A stretch of DNA of 8,055 bases, taken from contig CAIVXW010000276.1 of assembly GCA_903910005.1 (NCBI GenBank), positions 1 through 8,055 on the forward strand, written 5' to 3'. The stretch comes from an uncultured Methylococcaceae bacterium. GTDB lineage: Bacteria > Pseudomonadota > Gammaproteobacteria > Methylococcales > Methylococcaceae. The notes under the pieces were generated by a model. The model was not told where the DNA came from, made no database searches, and saw only the letters and a list, made by a program, of their open reading frames with translations. The position numbers and the translations under genes were made by a program. Shown here in pieces: positions 1-5,896 of this stretch (the first letter of the stretch is position 1; each line of letters starts with the position of its first letter).

Positions 1-17
1 GGAGTGACCCTCACTCC
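1..17 (+). repeat. Perfect hairpin in the spacer before 5S rRNA
   Basis: Bases 1-7 (GGAGTGA) and 11-17 (TCACTCC) are perfect inverted repeats around a CCC loop. The hairpin lies ten bases upstream of the 5S gene, so it would form in the 23S-5S spacer of the precursor rRNA. It could be a processing signal or part of a longer stem cut off by the window edge. No U-run follows directly, so it is not an obvious terminator. The structure is seen in the sequence; its role is inference. Confidence 0.5.
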
Positions 18-26
18 ACCCGTTTT

Positions 27-142
27 AGCCTGGTGGCCAAAGCAAGCGGGAACCACCCGATCCCATCCCGACCTCGGAAGTGAAACCGCTTAGCGCCGAT
101 GATAGTGTGGATTCCCATGCGAAAGTAGGTCACCGCCAGGCT
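27..142 (+). rRNA. rrf: 5S ribosomal RNA
   Basis: This is a complete 5S rRNA gene of about 116 bases, close to the usual 115-120. The two ends form helix I: bases 27-36 (AGCCTGGTGG) pair with 133-142 (CCGCCAGGCT) over ten pairs with one G-U wobble. Inside are the conserved blocks GAAGTGAAAC (78-87), TAGCGCCGATG (91-101) and the CCCATGCGA-AAGTAGG region near 115-130, which match proteobacterial 5S. It is the last gene of a ribosomal RNA operon whose 16S and 23S genes lie outside the window on the left. The exact mature ends are inferred from helix I. Confidence 0.97.
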
Positions 143-153
143 CCCATCACATC

Positions 154-185
154 AAGCACCCCTGCTCAGGGGTGCTTTTTTTTTT
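154..185 (+). terminator. Rho-independent terminator of the rRNA operon
   Basis: Bases 154-163 (AAGCACCCCT) pair perfectly with 168-177 (AGGGGTGCTT) around the loop GCTC. The ten-pair stem runs into a tract of ten T residues (176-185). It starts 11 bases after the 5S end, where an rRNA operon terminator is expected. A run of seven G follows at 186-192. Confidence 0.95.
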
Positions 186-234
186 GGGGGGGTGTGGAAG
201 CAGGCACAAACTATCGCAGTTTTTTCGTTTCCCC

Positions 235-240
235 TATACT
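235..240 (+). promoter_or_regulatory. Possible -10 element for the parA-like gene
   Basis: TATACT at 235-240 is one base away from the sigma70 consensus TATAAT. It lies 46 bases before the ATG of the parA-like gene, which would leave a leader of about 40 bases. No good -35 hexamer is visible at the right distance (212-217 reads TATCGC), so this is tentative. The strong terminator just upstream implies that the gene needs its own promoter somewhere between 186 and 280. Confidence 0.4.
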
Positions 241-286
241 CTCCCGCCTTTCTGCCTTGCAGCGACCACAACAAGAGGAACATACC

Positions 287-1075
287 ATGCGTAGGGTTGT
301 TTTCAATCAAAAAGGAGGGGTGGGTAAATCCACCATTACCTGTAACCTGGCTGCCGTCAATGCCACGGAAGGAAAAAAGACGCTGGTCATTGACCTGGAT
401 GTACAAGGCAATTCATCCCATTATCTGTTGGGTGACAAGGTGGCCGATCCCGACGCCACTATCGCCTATTTTTTCAGGGAGGTTTTAAGCCTTAATCTGT
501 TTGGCAAAGGCGGGAACGAGGGCTTGGGCAGTGTCATTCACGAAACGCCGTTCGCCAATCTTTACGTGATTCCCTCCCACCCTGAGCTGGAACCCTTGCA
601 GGGGCGACTGGAATCGCGCTATAAAATTTACAAATTGCGTGAAGTACTGGATACCCTGGGCGACTTCGACAGCATTTACATCGATACCCCACCGGTACTG
701 AATTTTTATAGCCGTTCCGCCCTGATTGCGGCCGATCGCTGTTTAATTCCCTTTGATTGTGATGCCTTCTCGCGGGAAGCACTTTACACTTTGCTGGCAG
801 TTATTGCCGAAATGAAGACAGATCACAATAGCGGTCTTGAGGTAGAGGGGATTGTGGTTAATCAATTTCAGGGGCGGGCCAATTTGCCGCAACAGTTGGT
901 GAAAGAACTGGAAGATGCCGGGTTGCCTGTTCTGCAAACCCGGTTGTCCACCTCCGTCAAGGTGCGTGAATCACACAGTTTCTCCAAACCGCTGGTATAC
1001 CTGGATTCCGGTCACAAGATGGCAGATGAATACCGTGCCCTGCACCGGGAACTACAGGGCATCCAGCACGATTGA
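287..1075 (+). CDS. ParA/MinD-family ATPase, orphan (no ParB nearby)
   Basis: This 262-residue protein is a ParA-type deviant Walker ATPase. The deviant Walker A motif KGGVGKST is at residues 9-16, the Walker A' region (VIDLDVQGNS) at 34-43, and the Walker B-like segment YIDTPP at 131-136 with Asp133. ParA proteins dimerise on ATP, usually bind DNA or a partner non-specifically, and position chromosomes, plasmids or protein complexes. The ATG at 287 is chosen because AAGAGGAA lies seven bases upstream and the family begins directly with the P-loop strand. The reading frame stays open back to 80, but that part overlaps the 5S gene and terminator. There is no N-terminal helix-turn-helix domain as in plasmid P1-type ParA. 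No parB follows; the next gene is an unrelated metalloprotein. As I recall, a very similar stand-alone protein occurs in Pseudomonas. The family is certain; the cargo is unknown. Confidence 0.92.
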   Translation: MRRVVFNQKGGVGKSTITCNLAAVNATEGKKTLVIDLDVQGNSSHYLLGDKVADPDATIAYFFREVLSLNLFGKGGNEGLGSVIHETPFANLYVIPSHPELEPLQGRLESRYKIYKLREVLDTLGDFDSIYIDTPPVLNFYSRSALIAADRCLIPFDCDAFSREALYTLLAVIAEMKTDHNSGLEVEGIVVNQFQGRANLPQQLVKELEDAGLPVLQTRLSTSVKVRESHSFSKPLVYLDSGHKMADEYRALHRELQGIQHD

Positions 1076-1091
1076 ACCAGCAGCACGGAAT

Positions 1092-1802
1092 ATGACCGGA
1101 CTATTGTTACAGATGGCTGGTTTCGAGGTGGAAGTAGCGATCAAGGACATCCGTTCCATTCGACTGCGGGTTTGTGCGCCCGGAGGTCTGATCAGGTTGT
1201 CACTGCCCCGAGGAGTTCCGCTTGAGCGGGCCGAAGCCTTCGTTGAAGCAAAACGTGACTGGATTCTGCGTTACCGACAACAACTCAAAACCCGCGAATC
1301 CCACCCTCCCGCATGTGCCCGAACATTTTCCGAACGGGAATCGCATCAGGTCTGGGGCAAATGCTACCTGATCAGTATCATCCCCAGCCCTCATACACCT
1401 GCAGTTGAGTTACGCAATGGCTGGCTCAGGTTGCATGTCCCGCCAGATTTTGGTGTTAATGAGCGCAAAAAAGTGGTAGAGCAGTGGGAACATCGACAGT
1501 TACTGGACGTCATTCCGCCTCTGCTGAACCACTGGCAGCCTGTTATGGGGGTACGGGTAGCTGGTTTCTGTGTGCGTGCCATGAAAAGCCGGTGGGGAAG
1601 TTGCACCATTGCCCGTCGAACCATCCGCCTCAATCTGGAGTTGGCCCGACGGCATCCGGACTGTCTTGAATACGTTCTGGTTCATGAAATGATCCACTTG
1701 CTCGAACGTAGCCACAATGCCCGCTTTTATACCTTGATGAGTCATTTCCTCCCCGACTGGCAAGAACGCGAACACCGCCTCAATCGCCAGTCACTGAGGT
1801 AG
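1092..1802 (+). CDS. YgjP-like zinc metalloprotein (DUF45 / M48-like)
   Basis: This 236-residue protein has the YgjP-like metallopeptidase domain (DUF45). The zinc site is HEMIH at residues 198-202 (HExxH) with a further histidine at 208 in SHNARF. The family signature MKSRWGSC is at 164-171, and the family's last segment with WxxxEHxLN is at 223-231. There is no signal peptide or membrane segment, so it is probably cytoplasmic. It is longer than E. coli YgjP (about 167 residues) but carries the N-terminal beta-rich part common in longer homologues. The real activity of this family is poorly settled; a proteolytic role is often assumed from HExxH, and I recall a UTP pyrophosphatase annotation for E. 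coli YgjP. The start at 1092 has only a weak GGA five bases upstream; ATG 1113 (residue 8) is an alternative. It lies 16 bases after the parA-like gene, so the two are probably cotranscribed. Confidence 0.88.
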   Translation: MTGLLLQMAGFEVEVAIKDIRSIRLRVCAPGGLIRLSLPRGVPLERAEAFVEAKRDWILRYRQQLKTRESHPPACARTFSERESHQVWGKCYLISIIPSPHTPAVELRNGWLRLHVPPDFGVNERKKVVEQWEHRQLLDVIPPLLNHWQPVMGVRVAGFCVRAMKSRWGSCTIARRTIRLNLELARRHPDCLEYVLVHEMIHLLERSHNARFYTLMSHFLPDWQEREHRLNRQSLR

Positions 1803-1813
1803 AATACCTGCCC

Positions 1814-1849
1814 ATCAGGGCTACCCCCCTGATAGCTGCGGTGATAGCT
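1814..1849 (+). repeat. Hairpin plus 8-base direct repeat before the GST gene
   Basis: ATCAGGG (1814-1820) pairs with CCCTGAT (1827-1833) around a six-base loop. Overlapping its right arm is a direct repeat, TGATAGCT at 1830-1837 and again at 1842-1849, with starts 12 bases apart. No T-run follows the hairpin, so it is not a standard rho-independent terminator for the upstream pair. The direct repeat could be a regulator site for the GST gene 50 bases downstream, or chance. The repeats are seen; the role is open. Confidence 0.4.
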
Positions 1850-1899
1850 CACAACACCGGCGATTTGTCCCAACCATCAAGATATGAGGAGACTGCATC

Positions 1900-2541
1900 A
1901 TGATCCGCTTACTGGGTTTTCCTGTCAGCAATTACTACAACAAGATCAAACTGGCCCTACTGGAAAAAGGGGTTGAGTTCAACGAAGAAATGGTACGTCC
2001 TTCTCAGGATCCGGCATTCCTGGCCCGTTCTCCACTTGGCAAAATTCCGTTGCTTGAAACACCACACGGAACCCTGTCAGAATCACAGGCCATTTTTGAA
2101 TACCTGGAAGACGCCTATCCGCAGCATCCGCTGTACCCCACCGATGTGTTTGCCAGGGCCAAATGCCGTGAACTCATTTTCCATTTGGAACTGAATGTGG
2201 AACTGGAGGCCCGCAGACTCTACAAGGAGGCTTTCTTTGGCGGCTCGGTTTCGGAAGAAATCCGGCAGGATGTCAGCGAAAGGCTGGCCCGGGGACTGTC
2301 TGGCCTGCAGCGTCTGGCCCGGTTCAGTCCTTTTGTGGCGGGCAGTGAATTTACGGCAGTCGATTGCGCCGCCTTTAACCATTTTGTTTTGGTTAGTGCC
2401 GCGACCCGGAAAATTTATGGTGAATGCCTGGTCAGCAAATACCTGCCTGAGGTGGCAGCCTATCTGGAGGAAATGAAGAAGCGTCCGTCCGTGCAGAAAG
2501 TAGAGCAAGACAGGATGGCCGCCATGGCTCCGAAGGGCTAA
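1900..2541 (+). CDS. Glutathione S-transferase family protein
   Basis: This 213-residue protein has the usual two-domain GST layout. Residues 1-76 form the thioredoxin-like domain, with an early Ser-Asn-Tyr-Tyr (10-13) at the place of the catalytic residue, the conserved cis-proline in KIPLL (Pro50), and the glutathione-binding turn SESQAI at 60-65. The all-helical C-terminal domain runs from about 85 and contains the N-capping box FTAVD at 151-155. GSTs join glutathione to electrophiles or serve as reductases or isomerases in the cytoplasm; the substrate here cannot be read from sequence. The related SspA family shares the fold, but SspA has a different N-terminus, so I prefer a GST. GGAG at 1888-1891 gives a good ribosome binding site eight bases before the ATG. 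The gene converges on suhB. Confidence 0.88.
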   Translation: MIRLLGFPVSNYYNKIKLALLEKGVEFNEEMVRPSQDPAFLARSPLGKIPLLETPHGTLSESQAIFEYLEDAYPQHPLYPTDVFARAKCRELIFHLELNVELEARRLYKEAFFGGSVSEEIRQDVSERLARGLSGLQRLARFSPFVAGSEFTAVDCAAFNHFVLVSAATRKIYGECLVSKYLPEVAAYLEEMKKRPSVQKVEQDRMAAMAPKG

Positions 2542-2555
2542 GACGGCCTTCTGGC

Positions 2556-2585
2556 CGGAGTGGGTATGTCCTCATGCCCACTCCG
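2556..2585. terminator. Hairpin between convergent genes, possible bidirectional terminator
   Basis: Bases 2556-2568 (CGGAGTGGGTATG) pair with 2573-2585 (CATGCCCACTCCG) around the loop TCCT: thirteen pairs with one G-U wobble. It sits between the GST stop (2541) and the suhB stop (2592), where two transcripts meet. No T-run follows on either strand, so ending would have to be helped by rho or rest on the stem alone. A second short stem, GGCC-TTCT-GGCC at 2545-2556, overlaps its left edge. Confidence 0.55.
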
Positions 2586-2591
2586 CCGGAT

Positions 2592-3401
2592 TCAGGCCGG
2601 ATTTCTCAGTTCGTCGGTCAGATGTTGCTCCATGACCTCACGCATAACCTGATGCAACCGCGGATTGGCGGTCAGAATGTTGCCGCTTTCAAGATAACCT
2701 TCCCTGCCCTGTAAATCGGTCACGATGCCACCGGCTTCCTGTATCAGCACGATGCCTGCGGTGATGTCCCATTTTTTCAGCCCCAGTTCCCAAAATCCAT
2801 CCAGTCGACCGGCGGCAACATAAGCCAGATCCAGCGCGGCTGAACCAGCCCGGCGTATGCCGGCAGTGTCCTTCATCATCTCGCGAAACATGGCAAGATA
2901 GGCATCAACATGGGTTTGATCCCTGAAGGGAAAACCGGTACCCAGCAAGGCACCTTTGAGTCCGGTCAGTTTTGTGACCCGAATGCGCCGGTTGTTAAGC
3001 ATGGCCCCGCCTCCCCGGCTACCGGTGAAGAGTTCCTGTTTGAGGGGATCATAAATGACGGCCTTTTCGGGGCGTCCCCGGTACAACAGGCCGATGGAGA
3101 CGCACACATGAGGAAAACCGTGCAAAAAATTGGTCGTCCCGTCCAGGGGATCAATCACCCAGACATACTCGGCCTGGGCCGCTCCCTGGGATCCGCTTTC
3201 CTCGCCCAGAAATGCGTGATGCGGATACGCCTTGTGCAGGATATTGATGATTTCGCTTTCGGCCTGCCGATCTACTTCAGTGACGAAGTCATTGCGCCCC
3301 TTTGGGGTGATGGTGAGCAGGTCAACCCTGTCCAGAGAACGTATGATGATATCGCCGGCGGCTCTGGCAGCCCGCACCGCGATGTTAAGCATGGGATCCA
3401 T
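2592..3401 (-). CDS. suhB: Inositol-1-monophosphatase SuhB
   Basis: This 269-residue protein is an inositol monophosphatase-family enzyme, a magnesium-dependent cytoplasmic phosphatase that hydrolyses myo-inositol 1-phosphate. The metal site is complete: GEES at 66-69, DPLDGTTN at 84-91 and WDITA at 211-215. Length and the start MDPMLNIAVRAAR match E. coli SuhB (about 267 residues), which fixes the ATG at 3401. An in-frame upstream ATG at 3473 would add 24 residues that family members lack and lies inside the predicted -35 box. In E. coli SuhB also joins the Nus factor complex that antiterminates rRNA transcription and helps rRNA maturation, apparently without needing phosphatase activity; whether this holds here is inference. 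No clear Shine-Dalgarno precedes the start. It is divergent from trmJ, as in E. coli, and convergent with the GST gene. Confidence 0.95.
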   Translation of the reverse strand: MDPMLNIAVRAARAAGDIIIRSLDRVDLLTITPKGRNDFVTEVDRQAESEIINILHKAYPHHAFLGEESGSQGAAQAEYVWVIDPLDGTTNFLHGFPHVCVSIGLLYRGRPEKAVIYDPLKQELFTGSRGGGAMLNNRRIRVTKLTGLKGALLGTGFPFRDQTHVDAYLAMFREMMKDTAGIRRAGSAALDLAYVAAGRLDGFWELGLKKWDITAGIVLIQEAGGIVTDLQGREGYLESGNILTANPRLHQVMREVMEQHLTDELRNPA

Positions 3402-3444
3402 GGTATTTCGATTGGAGTAAGGGTCAATAAATGAATCAATCCGG

Positions 3445-3473
3445 ATGATAGAATTTTGTATCCATTCTTTCAA
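3445..3473 (-). promoter_or_regulatory. Sigma70-type promoter for suhB
   Basis: On the minus strand, TTGAAA (3473 down to 3468) and TATCAT (3450 down to 3445) are separated by exactly 17 bases. This is five of six matches to TTGACA and five of six to TATAAT at the best spacing. Transcription would begin near 3438, giving a leader of about 37 bases before the suhB ATG at 3401. The -35 box ends only nine bases before the trmJ ATG, so the trmJ promoter must overlap this one. Confidence 0.7.
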
Positions 3474-3482
3474 ATCCGTCAG

Positions 3483-4202
3483 ATGACTATTCTATCCCAC
3501 ATCCGCATCGTTCTGGTTGAGACAACCCATCCGGGTAACATCGGAGCCACTGCGCGTGCCATGAAAAACATGGGGTTGCATGATCTGGCATTGGTCGCCC
3601 CCAAAGTATTCCCCAGCACCGAGGCCGTCGCACGGGCTTCCGGGGCCGATGACCTGCTGGAGCAGGCTCTGGTTTGTAAAACCCTGCACGAGGCCATTGC
3701 CGACTGCGGGCTCGTGATCGGGGCCAGTGCCCGTTTGCGCTCAATTAGCTGGCCGCAGCTTGATCCGGTTGGCTGTGCTGAGCGGATTGCCCACTCCACC
3801 ACCCGAACCGCACTCTTGTTTGGCAGGGAACATTCCGGGTTGACCAACCAGGAACTGGAACGCTGTCACTATCTGCTGCACATTCCCTGTAACCCCGACT
3901 TCAGCTCGCTCAATGTGGCCGCAGCCATACAGATTGTAGCCTACGAACTGAGAAAGGCCGCCATCGCAACAGAGACCGGCCCGACTTCGGCGGCCCTCGC
4001 AACCGGCCAGCAAATGGAATCCTTTTTCGGCCATCTGGAAAGCACGCTGTACGATCTCAAATTCCTGCATGAGCGCAAGCAATCACCCTCCATCATGCGT
4101 CGTTTGCGGCGCATCTTTAACCGGACTCAGCTTGAACCCGCAGAGATTCACCTGCTGCGGGGCATACTGAGCGTCATTGGTTTACGCCTGAAAGACCGAT
4201 GA
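3483..4202 (+). CDS. trmJ: tRNA (cytidine/uridine-2'-O-)-methyltransferase TrmJ
   Basis: This 239-residue SPOUT methyltransferase uses S-adenosylmethionine to methylate the 2'-hydroxyl of nucleotide 32 in the anticodon loop of several tRNAs. The N-terminal motif VETTHPGNIGATARAMKNMG (residues 12-31) carries the conserved arginine (Arg25). ASARLRSISWPQLDP at 81-95 matches E. coli TrmJ almost exactly. The trefoil-knot cofactor motifs are LLFGREHSGLTN (111-122) and IPCNPDFSSLNVAAA (134-148). The C-terminal dimerisation tail has LRRIFNRTQLEP and LLRGIL. ATG 3483 is chosen because IRIVLVE then lies at the family position; an earlier in-frame ATG at 3456 would add nine unmatched residues. No strong ribosome binding site is visible. 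In E. coli trmJ is followed by iscR; here guaB comes next, about 100 bases on. Confidence 0.95.
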   Translation: MTILSHIRIVLVETTHPGNIGATARAMKNMGLHDLALVAPKVFPSTEAVARASGADDLLEQALVCKTLHEAIADCGLVIGASARLRSISWPQLDPVGCAERIAHSTTRTALLFGREHSGLTNQELERCHYLLHIPCNPDFSSLNVAAAIQIVAYELRKAAIATETGPTSAALATGQQMESFFGHLESTLYDLKFLHERKQSPSIMRRLRRIFNRTQLEPAEIHLLRGILSVIGLRLKDR

Positions 4203-4246
4203 TCTCCCCGATTACCGCCGGGCGCGGCTAAAATCGACCGCGTGGC

Positions 4247-4275
4247 TTGAAATCACGCCATGCGTTCTATACCAT
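4247..4275 (+). promoter_or_regulatory. Likely promoter for guaB-guaA-tadA
   Basis: TTGAAA (4247-4252) is followed after 17 bases by TACCAT (4270-4275), or after 15 bases by TATACC (4268-4273). The -35 box is good and the -10 weak. Transcription would start near 4282, leaving a short leader of about 23 bases before guaB. An alternative -10, TAAAAT at 4229-4234, has no matching -35. The -35 box lies in the loop of a short inverted repeat, GCGTG (4240-4244) and CACGC (4254-4258). Confidence 0.5.
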
Positions 4276-4290
4276 CGAAGGCTTTTCGAT
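4274..4290 (+). repeat. Inverted repeat at the guaB start region, possible operator
   Basis: ATCGAA (4274-4279) and TTCGAT (4285-4290) are perfect inverted repeats around GGCTT. They overlap the end of the predicted promoter and finish two bases before the guaB ribosome binding site (CAGGAG, 4293-4298). The sequence does not match the E. coli PurR operator (ACGCAAACGTTTGCGT type), which regulates guaBA there. It could be an operator for another repressor, or an mRNA hairpin near the ribosome site. The function is inference. Confidence 0.4.
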
Positions 4291-4304
4291 TTCAGGAGTT
4301 CGCC

Positions 4305-5768
4305 ATGCGCGTGGTTCAAGAAGCCCTTACCTTCGATGATGTTCTGCTGATTCCGGCTCACTCCGCCGTTCTACCCCGCGATGTCAGTCTGGTCACCCGC
4401 CTGACCCGGGGAATAACCCTGAACATTCCCCTACTCTCGGCGGCGATGGATACCGTCACTGAATCCCGTCTGGCCATCACCATGGCTCAGGAGGGGGGTA
4501 TCGGTATCATCCATAAAAACATGTCGATTGAGCATCAGGCTCTCGAAGTCAGCAAGGTCAAAAAGTACGAAAGCGGCGTCATCAAGGATCCCATCACGGT
4601 GGCCCCCCGGGCTACCATCCGCGACGTTATGGAACTAACCCGTTCGCGTCACATATCCGGGGTACCGGTGGTTGACCAGGGCAAACTGGTGGGCATCGTA
4701 ACCAGTCGGGACCTTCGCTTCGAAACCCGCTACGATGAACCGGTCACCGTTGCCATGACTCCCCAGGACAAGCTGATAACCATTCGCGAGGGAGCCAGCA
4801 AGGAAGAAGCCATTCGTCTGCTGCACACCCACCGCATCGAAAAAATTCTGGTGGTGAGTGAATCCTTCGAGTTGCGCGGGCTGATTACGGTCAAGGATAT
4901 CCAGAAGTCAAAGGATTATCCCCAGGCCTGCAAGGATGAACAGGAACGGCTGCGGGCAGGGGCAGCGGTGGGAACCGGGCCGGGCACCGAAGAACGGGTG
5001 GCAGCCCTGGTCGACGCCGGGGTGGATGTGATTGTGGTGGATACCGCCCACGGCCATTCGCAGGGAGTGCTGGATCGGGTGAACTGGGTCAAACGCAATT
5101 ATCCGCAGATGCAGGTTATTGGTGGCAACATCGCCACCGGCGAAGCGGCCCGCGCCCTGGTGGCAGCCGGAGCTGACGCCGTCAAGGTGGGTATTGGCCC
5201 CGGCTCCATCTGCACCACCCGCATCGTGGCCGGGGTTGGCATTCCCCAGGTCACCGCAGTCTCCAATGTGGCGGAAGCCCTGGCAGGCACGGGGGTGCCG
5301 CTCATTGCCGATGGCGGCATCCGCTATTCCGGTGATGTGGCCAAGGCACTGGCAGCCGGTGCCCACTCGGTCATGCTGGGCGGATTGTTTGCCGGTACCG
5401 AAGAGGCACCCGGCGAGGTCGAACTGTACCAGGGCCGCTCCTACAAAAGCTATCGCGGCATGGGATCGCTGGGGGCCATGGCCCAGCAGCAGGGTTCCAG
5501 CGACCGTTACTTCCAGGACAGCACCGAGGCGGAAAAACTGGTACCCGAGGGCATTGAAGGGCGGGTACCCTACAAGGGCAGCCTGATTGCCATCGTACAC
5601 CAACTGGTCGGCGGGGTTCGCTCCGCAATGGGCTATACCGGCTGCGGCACCATTCAGGCGATGCGGGAACAAGCCTGTTTTGTACGGGTGACAACCGCCG
5701 GCATGCGGGAAAGTCACGTACACGACGTCACGATTACCAAGGAAGCCCCCAACTATTCCCTCGATTGA
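4305..5768 (+). CDS. guaB: IMP dehydrogenase GuaB
   Basis: This 487-residue enzyme oxidises IMP to XMP with NAD+, the committed step of guanine nucleotide synthesis; it works as a cytoplasmic tetramer or octamer. The TIM-barrel begins with ALTFDDVLLIPAHS (residues 7-20). Two CBS regulatory domains are inserted at about 90-205. The catalytic loop GPGSICTTR (298-306) holds Cys303. DGGIR at 336-340 binds the phosphate, and the mobile flap with DRYFQDS (400-406) supplies Arg401 and Tyr402. The length matches E. coli GuaB (488). ATG 4305 is chosen because CAGGAG lies six bases upstream and MRVVQEALTFDD aligns with the family start; ATG 4260 would add 15 unmatched residues. It is followed by guaA after 128 bases. 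The frame stays open for 32 codons after its UGA stop, which is unusual. Confidence 0.98.
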   Translation: MRVVQEALTFDDVLLIPAHSAVLPRDVSLVTRLTRGITLNIPLLSAAMDTVTESRLAITMAQEGGIGIIHKNMSIEHQALEVSKVKKYESGVIKDPITVAPRATIRDVMELTRSRHISGVPVVDQGKLVGIVTSRDLRFETRYDEPVTVAMTPQDKLITIREGASKEEAIRLLHTHRIEKILVVSESFELRGLITVKDIQKSKDYPQACKDEQERLRAGAAVGTGPGTEERVAALVDAGVDVIVVDTAHGHSQGVLDRVNWVKRNYPQMQVIGGNIATGEAARALVAAGADAVKVGIGPGSICTTRIVAGVGIPQVTAVSNVAEALAGTGVPLIADGGIRYSGDVAKALAAGAHSVMLGGLFAGTEEAPGEVELYQGRSYKSYRGMGSLGAMAQQQGSSDRYFQDSTEAEKLVPEGIEGRVPYKGSLIAIVHQLVGGVRSAMGYTGCGTIQAMREQACFVRVTTAGMRESHVHDVTITKEAPNYSLD

Positions 5769-5780
5769 CGCGAACGCTGC

Positions 5781-5867
5781 ATGCGTCTGACGACCCGGCA
5801 GGTTCACCCGATGCGTGCGGCCATCGCCCGTCATTTTGGTGAGGATGTCCAGGTACTGCATTCCTGA
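5781..5867 (+). CDS. Doubtful 28-codon ORF between guaB and guaA
   Basis: ATG at 5781 opens a 28-residue frame ending at TGA 5865-5867, in the same frame as guaB and four codons after its stop. A second ATG at 5811 has an AGG eight bases upstream and would give 18 residues beginning MRAAIARHFGEDVQ. The peptide has a natural-looking, charged and helical composition but matches no family I know. It may be a leader peptide coupling guaB to guaA, a remnant of an older gene, a guaB readthrough tail, or chance. No Shine-Dalgarno precedes 5781. I report it because the stretch has an open frame and codon choice like its neighbours. Confidence 0.2.
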   Translation: MRLTTRQVHPMRAAIARHFGEDVQVLHS

Positions 5868-5896
5868 TTCACGTTAATTGACCCTTGCCCATCATC

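Noticed and set aside
80..286. In-frame 69-residue N-terminal extension of the ParA-like protein
   Set aside because: It would be encoded by the 5S rRNA gene and its terminator. ATG 287 has a ribosome binding site and puts the P-loop at the normal distance.
915..1091. Upstream part of the frame carrying the YgjP-like gene
   Set aside because: It overlaps the coding end of the ParA-like gene in another frame, and its sequence does not resemble the family N-terminus.
2910..3434. 174-residue open frame on the plus strand
   Set aside because: It is antisense to suhB, whose metal-site motifs and length are fully conserved on the other strand.
5766..5768. UGA read as an amino acid (alternative code or selenocysteine) in guaB
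   Set aside because: parA, suhB and trmJ in this window also end in TGA at the expected family lengths, and GuaB ends at its normal position, so UGA is a stop here.
4908..5861. 317-residue open frame on the minus strand
   Set aside because: It is a shadow of guaB on the opposite strand, with a His- and Gly-rich composition typical of antisense frames of GC-rich genes; no domain is recognisable.
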